From assembly GCF_913064665.1 (NCBI RefSeq), contig NZ_CAJYBT010000002.1:62001-126000 (forward strand): a DNA stretch of 64,000 nucleotides. Reading direction: 5' to 3'. Of this stretch, positions 54,515-62,975 are shown in pieces; the first letter of the stretch is position 1, and every line of letters begins with the position of its first letter. The stretch is from an uncultured Thioclava sp. (GTDB lineage: Bacteria; Pseudomonadota; Alphaproteobacteria; Rhodobacterales; Rhodobacteraceae). The notes under the pieces were generated by a model. It saw nothing but the letters and a program-made list of their open reading frames with translations, was not told the origin of the DNA and did no database searches. Made by a program: the position numbers and the translations under genes.

Positions 54515-55477
54515 TCAGCCGCGCCCACCCATCCGATTGCGCAGCACATCCAGGCTGACCGCGATCAAGATCACGCCGCCAGTAATGGCCTGCTGGGCAT
54601 AAGTGTTGATATTGAGAAGCACGACGCCGTTGGCGATTTCGCCGATCAAGGCCGCGCCGATGACCGCGCCAAGCACCGAGCCGATCCCACCTGCGAGGCT
54701 TGCCCCACCGATCGCGGCCGCGGCGATCACCTCAAGTTCAGAGCCGAAACCCGAGGCAGGTTCTGCCGACAGGTAGCGCGAGAAGGCGATCACCCCGGCA
54801 AGCGCGGAAATCGTCGAGGACAAGACATAGACCGCAAGCTTGACGCGCTGCACCTTGACCCCGCTCAGGCTGGCGGCGTTTTCGTTGCCGCCGGTTGCAT
54901 AGACGTGGCGACCAAAGCGGGTGCGCGTCATGACAATCGTGAACACAAGCGTCAGCACCAGCAAGATCACCACCGGCACCGGGACCGGCCCAACATAGCC
55001 CTGCCCCAGCACGCTGAAGCTTTCAGGGGTGTCGGGGGTGAGCGGCACACCATGCGTAATCATGTACATCATCCCGCGACCGATACTGAGCGTGCCCAGC
55101 GTCGCGATGAAGGGCGGCAAGCCAATCGCGGTGATCAGCAGCCCGTTGGTCAAGCCGAAGGCTAACCCAACGCCAAGCCCCGCGGCGACCGCGACATATT
55201 GCGAAAAACCCGCATCGAAACACAGCGCGGTAATCAATCCCGCCAACCCCATAGCAGAGCCGACGGACAGATCGATCCCGCCCGTGATGATGACCATCAC
55301 CATGCCAATACTCATGATCGCGGTGAGCGAGAATGCCCGCGACACCCCCATCAGGTTCGACACGGTAAGGAAATACGGCGTGAACAGACTGATCAGCACT
55401 CCCATTAGGACCAGCGCGATCAGCACGTTGAATTCGCGCATTTGCCGCAGTTGAAGCAATTGTTGCAGAACTCGCAT
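54515..55477 (-). CDS. Sugar ABC transporter permease (RbsC-like)
   Basis: 320 residues, about eight to ten membrane segments. SNLMGVSRAFSLTAIMSIGMVMVIITGGIDLSVGS and NAASLSGVKVQRVKLAVY are family hallmarks (quoted in parts within the chain). The ATG at 55477 has AAAGGA upstream; the 15-codon extension to 55522 is not supported. It is the first gene of the LacI-controlled operon rbsC-rbsB-rbsA-epimerase-lacI-SDR-tartrate DH. Two operator-like palindromes and a promoter lie at 55623-55703. Confidence 0.92.
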   Translation of the reverse strand: MRVLQQLLQLRQMREFNVLIALVLMGVLISLFTPYFLTVSNLMGVSRAFSLTAIMSIGMVMVIITGGIDLSVGSAMGLAGLITALCFDAGFSQYVAVAAGLGVGLAFGLTNGLLITAIGLPPFIATLGTLSIGRGMMYMITHGVPLTPDTPESFSVLGQGYVGPVPVPVVILLVLTLVFTIVMTRTRFGRHVYATGGNENAASLSGVKVQRVKLAVYVLSSTISALAGVIAFSRYLSAEPASGFGSELEVIAAAAIGGASLAGGIGSVLGAVIGAALIGEIANGVVLLNINTYAQQAITGGVILIAVSLDVLRNRMGGRG

Positions 55478-55622
55478 GGATTTCCTTTCCGTCGGCGCGA
55501 CCGAATTATCAGACAGTGCCAAAACGCCCCTCCCTTCTCGGCTTCCCCGACGCTCTCCGCACAGATCCCAGAGCCGAACGTATCGGTTGGGGACTGGAGG
55601 GACGGACGAGGAATCATCCGAA

Positions 55623-55638
55623 ATGCTAGCGCTGCCAT
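55623..55638. promoter_or_regulatory. LacI-type operator, downstream site of the rbs-like operon
   Basis: ATGCTAGCGCTGCCAT: ATG..AGCGCT..CAT matches the perfect site at 55845 except four positions. Its centre is 23 bases from that of the site at 55647. Confidence 0.55.
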
Positions 55639-55646
55639 TTCTTTTG

Positions 55647-55660
55647 TGACAGCGCTGTCA
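55647..55660. promoter_or_regulatory. LacI-type operator, upstream site of the rbs-like operon
   Basis: TGACAGCGCTGTCA, a perfect 14-base palindrome centred on CG as expected for LacI-family operators. It lies just downstream of the -10 hexamer on the minus strand, a position that would block transcription. Confidence 0.75.
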
Positions 55661-55673
55661 TACTGCGGTGGAC

Positions 55674-55703
55674 ATAATAGAGTTGTCAATTAGCAAATAG
55701 CAA
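55674..55703 (-). promoter_or_regulatory. Candidate promoter of the rbs-like operon
   Basis: On the minus strand TTGCTA (55698-55703) and TATTAT (55674-55679) are 18 bases apart, followed by both operators. A TTGACA lies between them and could be an alternative -35 with a poorer -10. Confidence 0.45.
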
Positions 55704-55806
55704 AAACTTGACTTCAGAGGCACACCGCAAGGCCACCTACCCCTTGCCGGAACGCGGTTCAGAGGCCGCTAAAGGCGTTTCATACAAGGCTTTCGGGACA
55801 TTGGGC

Positions 55807-55836
55807 TTGTCATCCGAGCATCACCGTGGTGATAAT
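55807..55836 (+). promoter_or_regulatory. Candidate promoter of the racemase-AKR operon
   Basis: TTGTCA (55807-55812) and GATAAT (55831-55836) with an 18-base spacer, followed 8 bases later by the perfect operator at 55845. Good match to sigma-70 geometry. Confidence 0.5.
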
Positions 55837-55844
55837 CGACAAAA

Positions 55845-55860
55845 ATGACAGCGCTGTCAT
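55845..55860. promoter_or_regulatory. LacI-type operator before the racemase-like gene
   Basis: ATGACAGCGCTGTCAT, a perfect 16-base palindrome, 47 bases before the ATG at 55908. It is the best copy of the site in this window. Confidence 0.75.
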
Positions 55861-55907
55861 GCCTTACTGGATGACCGCGCCACCGCAAGCCCGACAGGAG
55901 CCACACC

Positions 55908-56591
55908 ATGCCCGAACGAAGACACGAATCACCGAACCAACTGGCAATGATCCATACCGTCGCGGGATTGATTCCCGATCTTGAGACGCTGACCCGGAGA
56001 CACCTGCCGGAGTGGCAGGTCTTCAACATGCTCGACGAAAGCCTGCTGCGCCTAACGATCCGCGACGGCGCCGTCAGCGCAATGACCGCGCGTCGACTGA
56101 CAGGGATAATATGGTCGGCCGTCGACGCCGGGGCCGACGCAGTGCTTGTGACCTGCTCGAGCCTCGGAAATGCGGTCGAGATGATCGCCCCGCTCTGCCC
56201 TGTGCCGCTGTTGCGGATCGATGCCGGGATGGCGCAGGCGGCGGTGGCGAATGGCGGTCGCATTGGCGTGCTCGCCACCTTGCAAACCACGCTGACGCCC
56301 ACCGCCGACCTGATCGCAGCAGTGGCCCGCGAGACCGGCGCGTCCTGTACGGTGACGAGCCAACTGGTCGAGGGCGCCTTCGAGACGCTGCAGTCGGGCG
56401 ACCGCGAAAAGCACGACGCGCAGGTGGCCGAGGGAATCGCCCGACTTGCCCGAGAAAGTGACGTGGTGGTGCTGGCGCAAGCCTCGATGGCACGCGCGCT
56501 CGACCGGCTCGAACCCCGCCCGAACGGCCCGCCAGTGCTGACAAGCCCGGCCCTCGGCATCGCCCATATCGCAAAAATTCTGCCGCGCTGA
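55908..56591 (+). CDS. Aspartate/glutamate racemase-superfamily protein
   Basis: 227 residues. The fold is suggested by LVTCSSLGNAVEMI near 85 (first active-site Cys) and the mid-chain GRIGVLATLQTTLTPT. Where racemases carry the second Cys, this protein has VVLAQASMARA, i.e. Ala. One-Cys members of the superfamily include decarboxylases and isomerase-like enzymes, so simple racemisation is doubtful. It begins the operon with the aldo/keto reductase (40-base gap) under a perfect LacI-type operator, hence a role in the sugar-acid regulon. Confidence 0.72.
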   Translation: MPERRHESPNQLAMIHTVAGLIPDLETLTRRHLPEWQVFNMLDESLLRLTIRDGAVSAMTARRLTGIIWSAVDAGADAVLVTCSSLGNAVEMIAPLCPVPLLRIDAGMAQAAVANGGRIGVLATLQTTLTPTADLIAAVARETGASCTVTSQLVEGAFETLQSGDREKHDAQVAEGIARLARESDVVVLAQASMARALDRLEPRPNGPPVLTSPALGIAHIAKILPR

Positions 56592-56631
56592 TCCCGGCCG
56601 GCGAAAAGACATCCAACAGGAGGAGATAGCA

Positions 56632-57687
56632 ATGAAATACAGAACACTCGGACGATCGGGCCTCAAAGTCTCGGTGCTCACGATGGGCACTTTCACCTTC
56701 GGCGGCGCGGGGGCCTTTAAGGCCGTCGGCAGCCAAGGCGTGCCCGAAGCAAAGCGCCTGGTCGACACCTGCATCGACGCCGGGATCAACCTTTATGACA
56801 CGGCCAACATGTATTCGACGGGCCTCTCGGAAGAGATCCTCGGCGAGGTGCTCGACGGGCGGCGCGACGATGTGCTGATCTCCTCTAAGGCGCGGATGCG
56901 CATCGCCGACGGACCCAACGACGAGGGGGTCTCGCGCTACCATCTGATCCGTGAGTGCGAACGCTCGCTCAAGCGGCTGCGCACCGACCGGATCGACATC
57001 TACCACATGCACGAATGGGACGGCGTGACCCCGATGGAGGAGATGATTTCAGCGCTCGACACGCTCGTGCAGCAAGGCAAGGTGCGCTACATCGCTTGCT
57101 CGAACTTCTCGGGCTGGCACATCATGAAGGCGCTCGGCGTCAGCGACCGCGCTTTTCGCGAGCGCTTCGTGGCGCAACAGATCCACTACACGCTGGAAGC
57201 CCGCGAGGCGGAATACGAGCTGCTGCCGATCTCGGTCGATCAGGGGCTTGGCGTGCTCGTCTGGAGCCCGCTGGCCGCGGGCCTGCTCTCAGGCAAACAC
57301 CGTAGGGGCGCGGGCGCACCCGAAGGCTCGCGGCAATTCGCCGGCTGGACCGAACCGCCGATCCGCGATGAAGAGAAACTGTGGAACATTGTCGATACAC
57401 TGGTCGAGATCGGCGATGCGCATGGCGTCTCGGCGGCGCAGGTCGCGTTGGCTTGGCTGCTGACCCGTCCCGCGGTCAGCTCGCTGGTGATCGGCGGGCG
57501 TAACGAGCAGCAGTTCCGCGACAATTTCCGCGCCGTGGATCTGGAACTGAGCGAGGACGAGCTGAAACGACTGCACGAGGTCAGCAAACTGCCGCTGATT
57601 TACCCTTACTGGCACCAGCAACAATTCGCTTCGGGTCGGTTCAGCCCGGGTGATTGGGCGCTCCATCGCGACTACATGGGCAGCTAA
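56632..57687 (+). CDS. Aldo/keto reductase
   Basis: 351 residues. YRTLGRSGLKVSVLTMGTFTFG opens as in AKR11/AKR14-like proteins. Catalytic tetrad is visible: Asp in NLYDTANMYS, Tyr in the same block, Lys in LISSKARM and His in YHMHEWD. C-terminal NADPH site LVIGGRNEQQFRDN. Ribosome site AGGAGG precedes the ATG. It is convergent with otnI with 19 bases between stops. Probably interconverts an aldehyde/ketone and alcohol in the same carbohydrate pathway. Confidence 0.88.
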   Translation: MKYRTLGRSGLKVSVLTMGTFTFGGAGAFKAVGSQGVPEAKRLVDTCIDAGINLYDTANMYSTGLSEEILGEVLDGRRDDVLISSKARMRIADGPNDEGVSRYHLIRECERSLKRLRTDRIDIYHMHEWDGVTPMEEMISALDTLVQQGKVRYIACSNFSGWHIMKALGVSDRAFRERFVAQQIHYTLEAREAEYELLPISVDQGLGVLVWSPLAAGLLSGKHRRGAGAPEGSRQFAGWTEPPIRDEEKLWNIVDTLVEIGDAHGVSAAQVALAWLLTRPAVSSLVIGGRNEQQFRDNFRAVDLELSEDELKRLHEVSKLPLIYPYWHQQQFASGRFSPGDWALHRDYMGS

Positions 57688-57706
57688 GGTCGGGCGCGCT
57701 TTCGTC

Positions 57707-58477
57707 TCAGGCGAAGGCGCGCATCCAACCCAGACCTTCCTCGGTCCGTCCCGCAGGATGGTATTCGCACCCCACGTAGCCGTCATAGCCCAGCGCATCG
57801 AGTGCGCGCAGCACCCGTATATCATCAAGCTCGCCGCTCCCCGGCTCGTGCCGGTCGGGAACCGCCGCGATCTGCACATGCCCGATGATTGGCGCCAACT
57901 CTCGCAGTCCCATAAGCACGTCGCCATGCAGGATCTGTCGATGGTAGATGTCGAATTGTAGCTTGAGGTTGGGCAGGCCTAATGCATCGATCAACTCGGC
58001 AGCGAACGCGAAATCATTCAGGAAATAGCCCGGAATATCCCGGCTGTTGATCGGCTCAATCACCACATCAAGCCCCTTCGCGCCAGCCGCATCGCAAAGC
58101 CGCCGCAGCGCCTCGCGATAAGCCTCCTGCGCCGCTGGTTCCTGGCGCGGCGCGAGGCCGCTCATCATGTGCACCCGCCCGACCCCGGTCGCCTCAGCAT
58201 AGCGCAGCGCGGTATCGATCGACGCGCGGAATTCCTCGGCTCGCTCGGGAAGCGCGGCCAGCCCCCGGTCACCTGCCGCCCAGTTTCCGGGCGGCAGGTT
58301 AAAGAGCGCCTGCGTCAGCCCATGGGCCTGCAAGCGTTCGGCAATCGCCTCCGGCGGGTGATCGTAGGGAAACAGGTATTCGACCGCGTCGAACCCTGCC
58401 TGCCGGGCCGCCCCGAACCGGTCGAGGAAATCGTGCTCGGTGAACATCATCGTCAGGTTGGCGGCAAATTTCGGCAT
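57707..58477 (-). CDS. otnI: 2-oxo-tetronate isomerase (hydroxypyruvate isomerase family)
   Basis: 256 residues. A xylose-isomerase-like TIM barrel: KFAANLTMMFTEHDFLDRF, DVVIEPINSRDIPGYFL (metal Glu) and LQFDIYHRQILHGD (metal Asp/His). GHVQIAAVPDRHEPGSGELD supplies the last ligands. Annotated relatives are hydroxypyruvate isomerases, but beside ltnD, otnK and otnC the role is that of OtnI, converting 2-oxo- to 3-oxo-tetronate in threonate/erythronate breakdown. It follows ltnD by 3 bases on the same strand. Confidence 0.87.
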   Translation of the reverse strand: MPKFAANLTMMFTEHDFLDRFGAARQAGFDAVEYLFPYDHPPEAIAERLQAHGLTQALFNLPPGNWAAGDRGLAALPERAEEFRASIDTALRYAEATGVGRVHMMSGLAPRQEPAAQEAYREALRRLCDAAGAKGLDVVIEPINSRDIPGYFLNDFAFAAELIDALGLPNLKLQFDIYHRQILHGDVLMGLRELAPIIGHVQIAAVPDRHEPGSGELDDIRVLRALDALGYDGYVGCEYHPAGRTEEGLGWMRAFA

Positions 58478-58480
58478 CGT

Positions 58481-59410
58481 TCAACCCTCGCCCGCCAAGC
58501 CGCCCGCCGCGGGCAGTTCAAGCCCCGCGATATTGGCCAGCATCCGTGCCACAGACGCGTCGTCGTCGCGCCCCATCCCGGCCGCGGCGGTCATGACGAA
58601 CATCTGCAAGGCGGTGCTTGCTATCGGGGTCGGAAACTTCAGGTGCCGTCCGATATCGGCGACGATCCCGAGATCCTTGGTAAAGATGTCCACCGCGCTG
58701 CGTGGGCTGTAATCGCCCTCAAGCACATGCGGCACGCGGTTCTCAAACATCCAGGAATTTCCGGCTGAGGCGGTGATCACCTCGTAGACCTTCTCAAGAT
58801 CGAGACCCATCGCCTTGGCGAAGGTGATCGCCTCGCAGGCGGCCGCGATATGCACTCCGGCAAGAAGCTGATTGACCACCTTGAAGGCAGCCCCCGTGCC
58901 CGCTTCCTCGCCCAATTCATAGACCTTGGCCGCAACGCAATCGAGCACCGGGCGGATCCGGGCGAAGACCTCGGACGGCCCCGAGCCCATGACCGTCAAC
59001 TCGCCGCTTGCCGCACGCAGGGCCCCGCCGCTGATTGGCGTATCAAGAAAATCCTGCCCCGCCTCGACGCAACGCGCCGCAAACTGGCGCGCGCGGTCAG
59101 GGGCCATCGTGGCGCATGACATCACGACGCCGCCCGACCCCATAGCCGCGACAGCCCCGCGCGGGCCAAACAGCACCTGCTCGGTCTGATCGGCATTGAC
59201 GACCACCGCGATCACAAGGTCCGCAGCCTGCGCTCCGGTCATGGGATCGGGCGCCACGGCACCGCCCAGGGCTGCGAATCGCTCCATCGCTTCGACATTC
59301 ACATCGACGCCCGTCACTGCGAACCCAGCGCGCAGCAAGCTCTCGGCCATGCCGAATCCCATCGATCCCAGACCGATAACGCAGACCTTCGTCTCATGGG
59401 GTGACTTCAT
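58481..59410 (-). CDS. ltnD: L-threonate dehydrogenase (beta-hydroxyacid dehydrogenase family)
   Basis: 309 residues. NAD motif GLGSMGFGMA (14-23), substrate-binding DTPISGGALRAASG, and catalytic Lys in FKVVNQLLAGVHIAAACEA. The segment AGNSWMFENRVPHVLEGDY then PRSAVDIFTKDLGIVAD matches my recollection of LtnD, which oxidises L-threonate at C2. It is divergent from otnK across 199 bases that contain a LacI-type operator, and joined to otnI, so the gene set for the path ltnD-otnI-otnK-otnC is complete. Confidence 0.87.
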   Translation of the reverse strand: MKSPHETKVCVIGLGSMGFGMAESLLRAGFAVTGVDVNVEAMERFAALGGAVAPDPMTGAQAADLVIAVVVNADQTEQVLFGPRGAVAAMGSGGVVMSCATMAPDRARQFAARCVEAGQDFLDTPISGGALRAASGELTVMGSGPSEVFARIRPVLDCVAAKVYELGEEAGTGAAFKVVNQLLAGVHIAAACEAITFAKAMGLDLEKVYEVITASAGNSWMFENRVPHVLEGDYSPRSAVDIFTKDLGIVADIGRHLKFPTPIASTALQMFVMTAAAGMGRDDDASVARMLANIAGLELPAAGGLAGEG

Positions 59411-59489
59411 CCAGAATACCTCTCAATAGCCGATTTTTTATCTCAATCCCGCACCCCTCCAGCGTCGTTCTTGCGCTTGCATTGCTGGA

Positions 59490-59505
59490 ATGATAGCGTT
59501 GTCAT
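59490..59505. promoter_or_regulatory. LacI-type operator between ltnD and otnK
   Basis: ATGATAGCGTTGTCAT differs from the perfect ATGACAGCGCTGTCAT at two positions and is flanked by A and T that extend the arms. One site in the divergent region could control both ltnD-otnI and otnK-otnC-HADH. Confidence 0.65.
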
Positions 59506-59609
59506 TACATCGTTAGCCCGAGCCATGATGGCATTGCAAGGGCTATGTGAAATCACCGCCCCGAGCTATCGGGGCGACCAGTGAGGCATGCATTGAGGGG
59601 GGGAATTTT

Positions 59610-60887
59610 ATGCTGATAGGAGCGGTGGCCGACGATATTACCGGCGCCACGGACCTGTGCCTGATGCTGTCGCGCAGTGGGCTGAAGACCCGGCAAGTGA
59701 TCGGCCTGCCCGGGCCGCATACGGACCTGTCGGGCGCCGACGCGGTGGTGGTAGCGCTCAAGTCGCGCACGATCCCCGCAGCGGAGGCCGTCGAGATGTC
59801 GCTGCAAGCCGCGCAAGCCCTGCGCGATGCCGGGGCGCAGCGTCTCATGTTCAAATATTGCTCGACCTTCGACTCAACCGATGCGGGCAATATCGGCCCT
59901 GTCATCGAGGCGCTGATGGACTTCACCGGCGCGGAGCAGACAATCGCCTGCCCCGCCTTCCCCGCCACCGGGCGCACAGTCTACAAGGGCCATCTCTTCG
60001 TGGGTGACCGGCTGCTCTCGGAAAGCCCGCTCAAGGATCACCCGCTCACGCCGATGCGCGATTCTGACCTCGTGCGGGTATTGGGGCGGCAGACCCGACT
60101 CCCGGTCGGTTGCATCGATATCACGACGATCCGGCAGGGAGAGGGGGCGCTGCGCGCGGCCCTCGACGCGGCGCGCAAAGCTGGCACGCGTATCGTTGTC
60201 ACCGACACGCTTGACGAAACGGACCTGATGGTTCTCGGCGCGGCCTGCGCCGACATGCCGCTGATCACGGGCGGTTCGGGGATCGGTCTGGGCTTGGCCG
60301 CCGCGCTGCGCGCACAGACCGATCCGCGCCCTGCCCCGACCCGAATGCCAGCACCGGCGGGTCGCACAGCGATCCTTGCGGGATCCTGCTCGGTTGCGAC
60401 GCGCGGCCAGATCGCGACCGCGCAGGCCGCGGGTCTGCCGAGCTACGCGATTGATGTGAACGCGCTAAGCGAGGGACTACAGGAAGCATCTGAGATCGCC
60501 GACTGGGCAATCGCGCAGCCTGCCAACAGCACGCCGCTCATCTATTCGAGCGCCGAGCCCGGGCAGCTTGCCAAAATCCAGTCCCGTCTGGGCCGTGAGG
60601 CCTCAGGTGCGCTGGTTGAGGACACGCTCGCGACTGTCGCCAAGCGCCTGAGCGACGCAGGTTTCACCCGGATGCTGATCGCGGGCGGCGAGACCTCGGG
60701 GGCAGTCACCGCAGCCCTTGGCGTCAGCCTGCTCGAGATCGGCCCCGAAATCGATCCCGGTGTGCCCTGGACGGCGAGCCTGTCAGAACCGCACCTCGCA
60801 CTGGCCCTGAAATCGGGGAATTTCGGCTCCGAGGATTTCTTCCTCAAGGCGTGGGACCTGCTGGAGCCGGAGGCAGAACATGTCTGA
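59610..60887 (+). CDS. otnK: 3-oxo-tetronate kinase (DUF1537 family)
   Basis: 425 residues. Phosphorylates 3-oxo-tetronate at C4 with ATP. GAVADDITGATDLCLML (about 4-20) is the N-terminal signature of the four-carbon acid-sugar kinase family; FKYCSTFDSTDAGNIG and AFPATGRTVYKGHLFV are also conserved, and the C-terminal LIAGGETSGAV and LKSGNFGSEDFF form the nucleotide site. Start at 59610 (AGGGGGGGAATTTT ahead); the frame to 59547 is doubtful. Overlaps otnC by eight bases. The related 3-oxo-isoapionate kinase belongs to the same family, but otnC/otnI/ltnD beside it favour the tetronate assignment. Confidence 0.9.
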   Translation: MLIGAVADDITGATDLCLMLSRSGLKTRQVIGLPGPHTDLSGADAVVVALKSRTIPAAEAVEMSLQAAQALRDAGAQRLMFKYCSTFDSTDAGNIGPVIEALMDFTGAEQTIACPAFPATGRTVYKGHLFVGDRLLSESPLKDHPLTPMRDSDLVRVLGRQTRLPVGCIDITTIRQGEGALRAALDAARKAGTRIVVTDTLDETDLMVLGAACADMPLITGGSGIGLGLAAALRAQTDPRPAPTRMPAPAGRTAILAGSCSVATRGQIATAQAAGLPSYAIDVNALSEGLQEASEIADWAIAQPANSTPLIYSSAEPGQLAKIQSRLGREASGALVEDTLATVAKRLSDAGFTRMLIAGGETSGAVTAALGVSLLEIGPEIDPGVPWTASLSEPHLALALKSGNFGSEDFFLKAWDLLEPEAEHV

Positions 60888-61518
60888 CGAAACCCGCCTG
60901 CGCGACCAGATCTGCACCATCGGGCGTTCGCTCTTTGATCGCGGCCTGACCGCCGGTTCGTCGGGCAATATCTCTGCCAGACTGCCTGATGGCGGCTGGT
61001 TGATGACGCCCACGAATGCCTCCCTCGGCACGCTCGACCCGGCGCGCATTTCGCAATTCGACGGCGATGGCAACTTCGTCTCGGGCGACAAGCCGACCAA
61101 GGAATCCTTCCTGCATTTCGCGATGTATGACGAGCGCCGCGACGCCGGGGCGGTGATCCACCTGCATTCAACGCATTCGACTGCCGTCTCGATCCTGCGC
61201 GACATCGACCCCGAGGACGTATTGCCACCGCTGACCGCCTATCACATTATGCGCGTGGGCAAGCTGCCGCTGGTGCCCTATTACGCGCCGGGCGACCCCG
61301 AACTGGCTGAGGCCGTGCGCTCCCTTGCGAGCGCCCATCACTCGGTCCTGTTGGCCAATCACGGCCCCGTCGTCGCTGGCACCAGCCTGTCAAACGCACA
61401 ATATGCTGCCGAGGAGCTGGAGGAGACCTCCAAGCTGTTCCTCGCGTTGCAAGGGCACGCCATTCGCCCGCTGACCCCGGCGCAGGTCTCTGACTTGCGT
61501 GCACGCTTCAATCTCTGA
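60880..61518 (+). CDS. otnC: 3-oxo-tetronate 4-phosphate decarboxylase (class II aldolase family)
   Basis: 212 residues. Zn-binding histidines are in VIHLHSTHSTAV (near 92-103) and HIMRVGK/ANHGPVV; GLTAGSSGNISARLPDGGW is the phosphate-binding N-terminal loop. It decarboxylates the 3-oxo-4-phospho acid to dihydroxyacetone phosphate. Coupled to otnK by an eight-base overlap and followed by the HADH-like gene after 25 bases. Confidence 0.88.
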   Translation: MSDETRLRDQICTIGRSLFDRGLTAGSSGNISARLPDGGWLMTPTNASLGTLDPARISQFDGDGNFVSGDKPTKESFLHFAMYDERRDAGAVIHLHSTHSTAVSILRDIDPEDVLPPLTAYHIMRVGKLPLVPYYAPGDPELAEAVRSLASAHHSVLLANHGPVVAGTSLSNAQYAAEELEETSKLFLALQGHAIRPLTPAQVSDLRARFNL

Positions 61519-61543
61519 CCCATCGACCTTAGCGGAGTATCCA

Positions 61544-62437
61544 ATGACTAAACCCCAAGAAACCATCGGCTTCATCGGCACCGGCCTGATGGGCCATGGC
61601 ATGGCCAAAAACATCGTCGAGAAAGGCTTTCCGCTTACCGTGATTGCCCATCGCAACCGCAAGCCGATCGAGGATCTGGTGTCGCGCGGCGCGACCGAGG
61701 CGAGCTCCTACGAAGAGCTTGCCAGCCGTTCCTCAATCATCTTCTTGTGCCTGACCGGTGCCCCCGAGGCTGCCGAGGCGGTGGCAAAATTGCGGCCCGG
61801 ATTGCAGCCCGGCAGCGTGATCGTGGATTGCTCGACGGGCGAGCCCACGGTGACGATGAAGCTTGCGCAGGACATGGAGGCGATCGGCGTGGCCTATGCT
61901 GACGCTCCGCTCAGCCGCACCCCGAAGGAAGCCTGGGAAGGAACGCTCGATTGCATGGTCGGCGCGGACGAGGACTTGTTCGCGCGGCTCGAGCCGGTAA
62001 TCGACACCTGGGCTGGCAAAATCGTGCGCGTGGGCGGCTTGGGTGACGGGCACCGCATGAAGCTGCTCAACAACTTTATCTCGCTGGGCTATGCCGCGCT
62101 CTATTCCGAGGCGCTCGCGCTCTCGCGCAAAGTCGGCATACCTATCGAGCAATTCGACAAGGTGATCCGCGGCGGCCGAATGGATTGCGGCTTTTACCAG
62201 ACCTTCATGGGCTACGCGCTTGAGGGCAACCGCGAGGCGCACCGCTTCACGCTGTCGAATGCCTACAAGGACCTACGCTACATCGAATCGATGGCCAACG
62301 CCGCCACGGTCGCCACCCCGCTGACCAGCTCCGTCAAGAACGCCTTCGCGATGGCGATGGCCACAGGCGGCGACGGCTCTGAAGATTACGTACCGCACCT
62401 CGCGGATTTCGTGGCCCGCGCAAACGGGCTCGATTAA
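61544..62437 (+). CDS. NAD(P)-dependent beta-hydroxyacid dehydrogenase, substrate unknown
   Basis: 297 residues. FIGTGLMGHGMA is the nucleotide motif and KLLNNFISLGYAALYSEA contains the catalytic Lys. In the substrate loop the usual PVSGG is replaced by PLSRTPKEAW, so the substrate differs from that of LtnD, which is only 25% or so alike by eye. It is the last gene of the otnK-otnC operon. Candidates are another tetronate stereoisomer or a branched/deoxy acid. Start at 61544 follows the otnC stop; upstream frame overlaps otnC. Confidence 0.85.
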   Translation: MTKPQETIGFIGTGLMGHGMAKNIVEKGFPLTVIAHRNRKPIEDLVSRGATEASSYEELASRSSIIFLCLTGAPEAAEAVAKLRPGLQPGSVIVDCSTGEPTVTMKLAQDMEAIGVAYADAPLSRTPKEAWEGTLDCMVGADEDLFARLEPVIDTWAGKIVRVGGLGDGHRMKLLNNFISLGYAALYSEALALSRKVGIPIEQFDKVIRGGRMDCGFYQTFMGYALEGNREAHRFTLSNAYKDLRYIESMANAATVATPLTSSVKNAFAMAMATGGDGSEDYVPHLADFVARANGLD

Positions 62438-62463
62438 CAGGGCGCAGAAGATGCGCGAAGGCG

Positions 62464-62485
62464 GCCCGGCATTGCATTGCCGGGC
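62464..62485. terminator. Stem-loop after the otn operon
   Basis: GCCCGGCA-TTGCAT-TGCCGGGC, a perfect 8-base-pair stem 27 bases after the last otn-operon stop. GC-rich with no T-run. Probably terminates or protects the operon mRNA. Confidence 0.55.
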
Positions 62486-62780
62486 TGCCGAAACTGTCGA
62501 CGCGAAAACACCGCATCAGCGCGCGAAACCCGCCTATACGTGCGCGAGATCAAAATCACCGACTCCATCATCCCCAGGACATAGCGAGCAGCCCTATACA
62601 TCCCAGTGCCCCGATGCGCGCGACAAGGATATGCGTCGGCTAGCACAGACGGACGAATTGCGCTGCCATTGTCTGCCGAACCGAGCATGAGACCAACTGC
62701 CGGCGCAGGCTCTTGCGTGCAGCCGTAACAAACCTTCTCTCGCGTCATGCCCGGCGCCGCCACCCTCAGAAGAGCCAGAC

Positions 62781-62839
62781 TGTGGTCAGCATCTGCTGTA
62801 TGACTATTTCCCCACCGCATCTGGGATGCGCTGACCACA
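62781..62839. repeat. Inverted repeat, 10-base arms
   Basis: TGTGGTCAGC and GCTGACCACA enclose 39 bases; the pairing resumes after a 2-base gap (ATC/GAT). It could be the paired ends of a small mobile-element remnant or an RNA stem. Confidence 0.4.
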
Positions 62840-62975
62840 AGCCGCTGTGGAATATCCGAGCTAAGCGCCACTGCATCGACAAACCCTTGACGAGGGCAGA
62901 ACCCGTTTACGCCCCTATGCATGGTCAAATTTGCGCAACGCCACACATCGCCTCAAGGAGCGCCTAGGCATTCTC

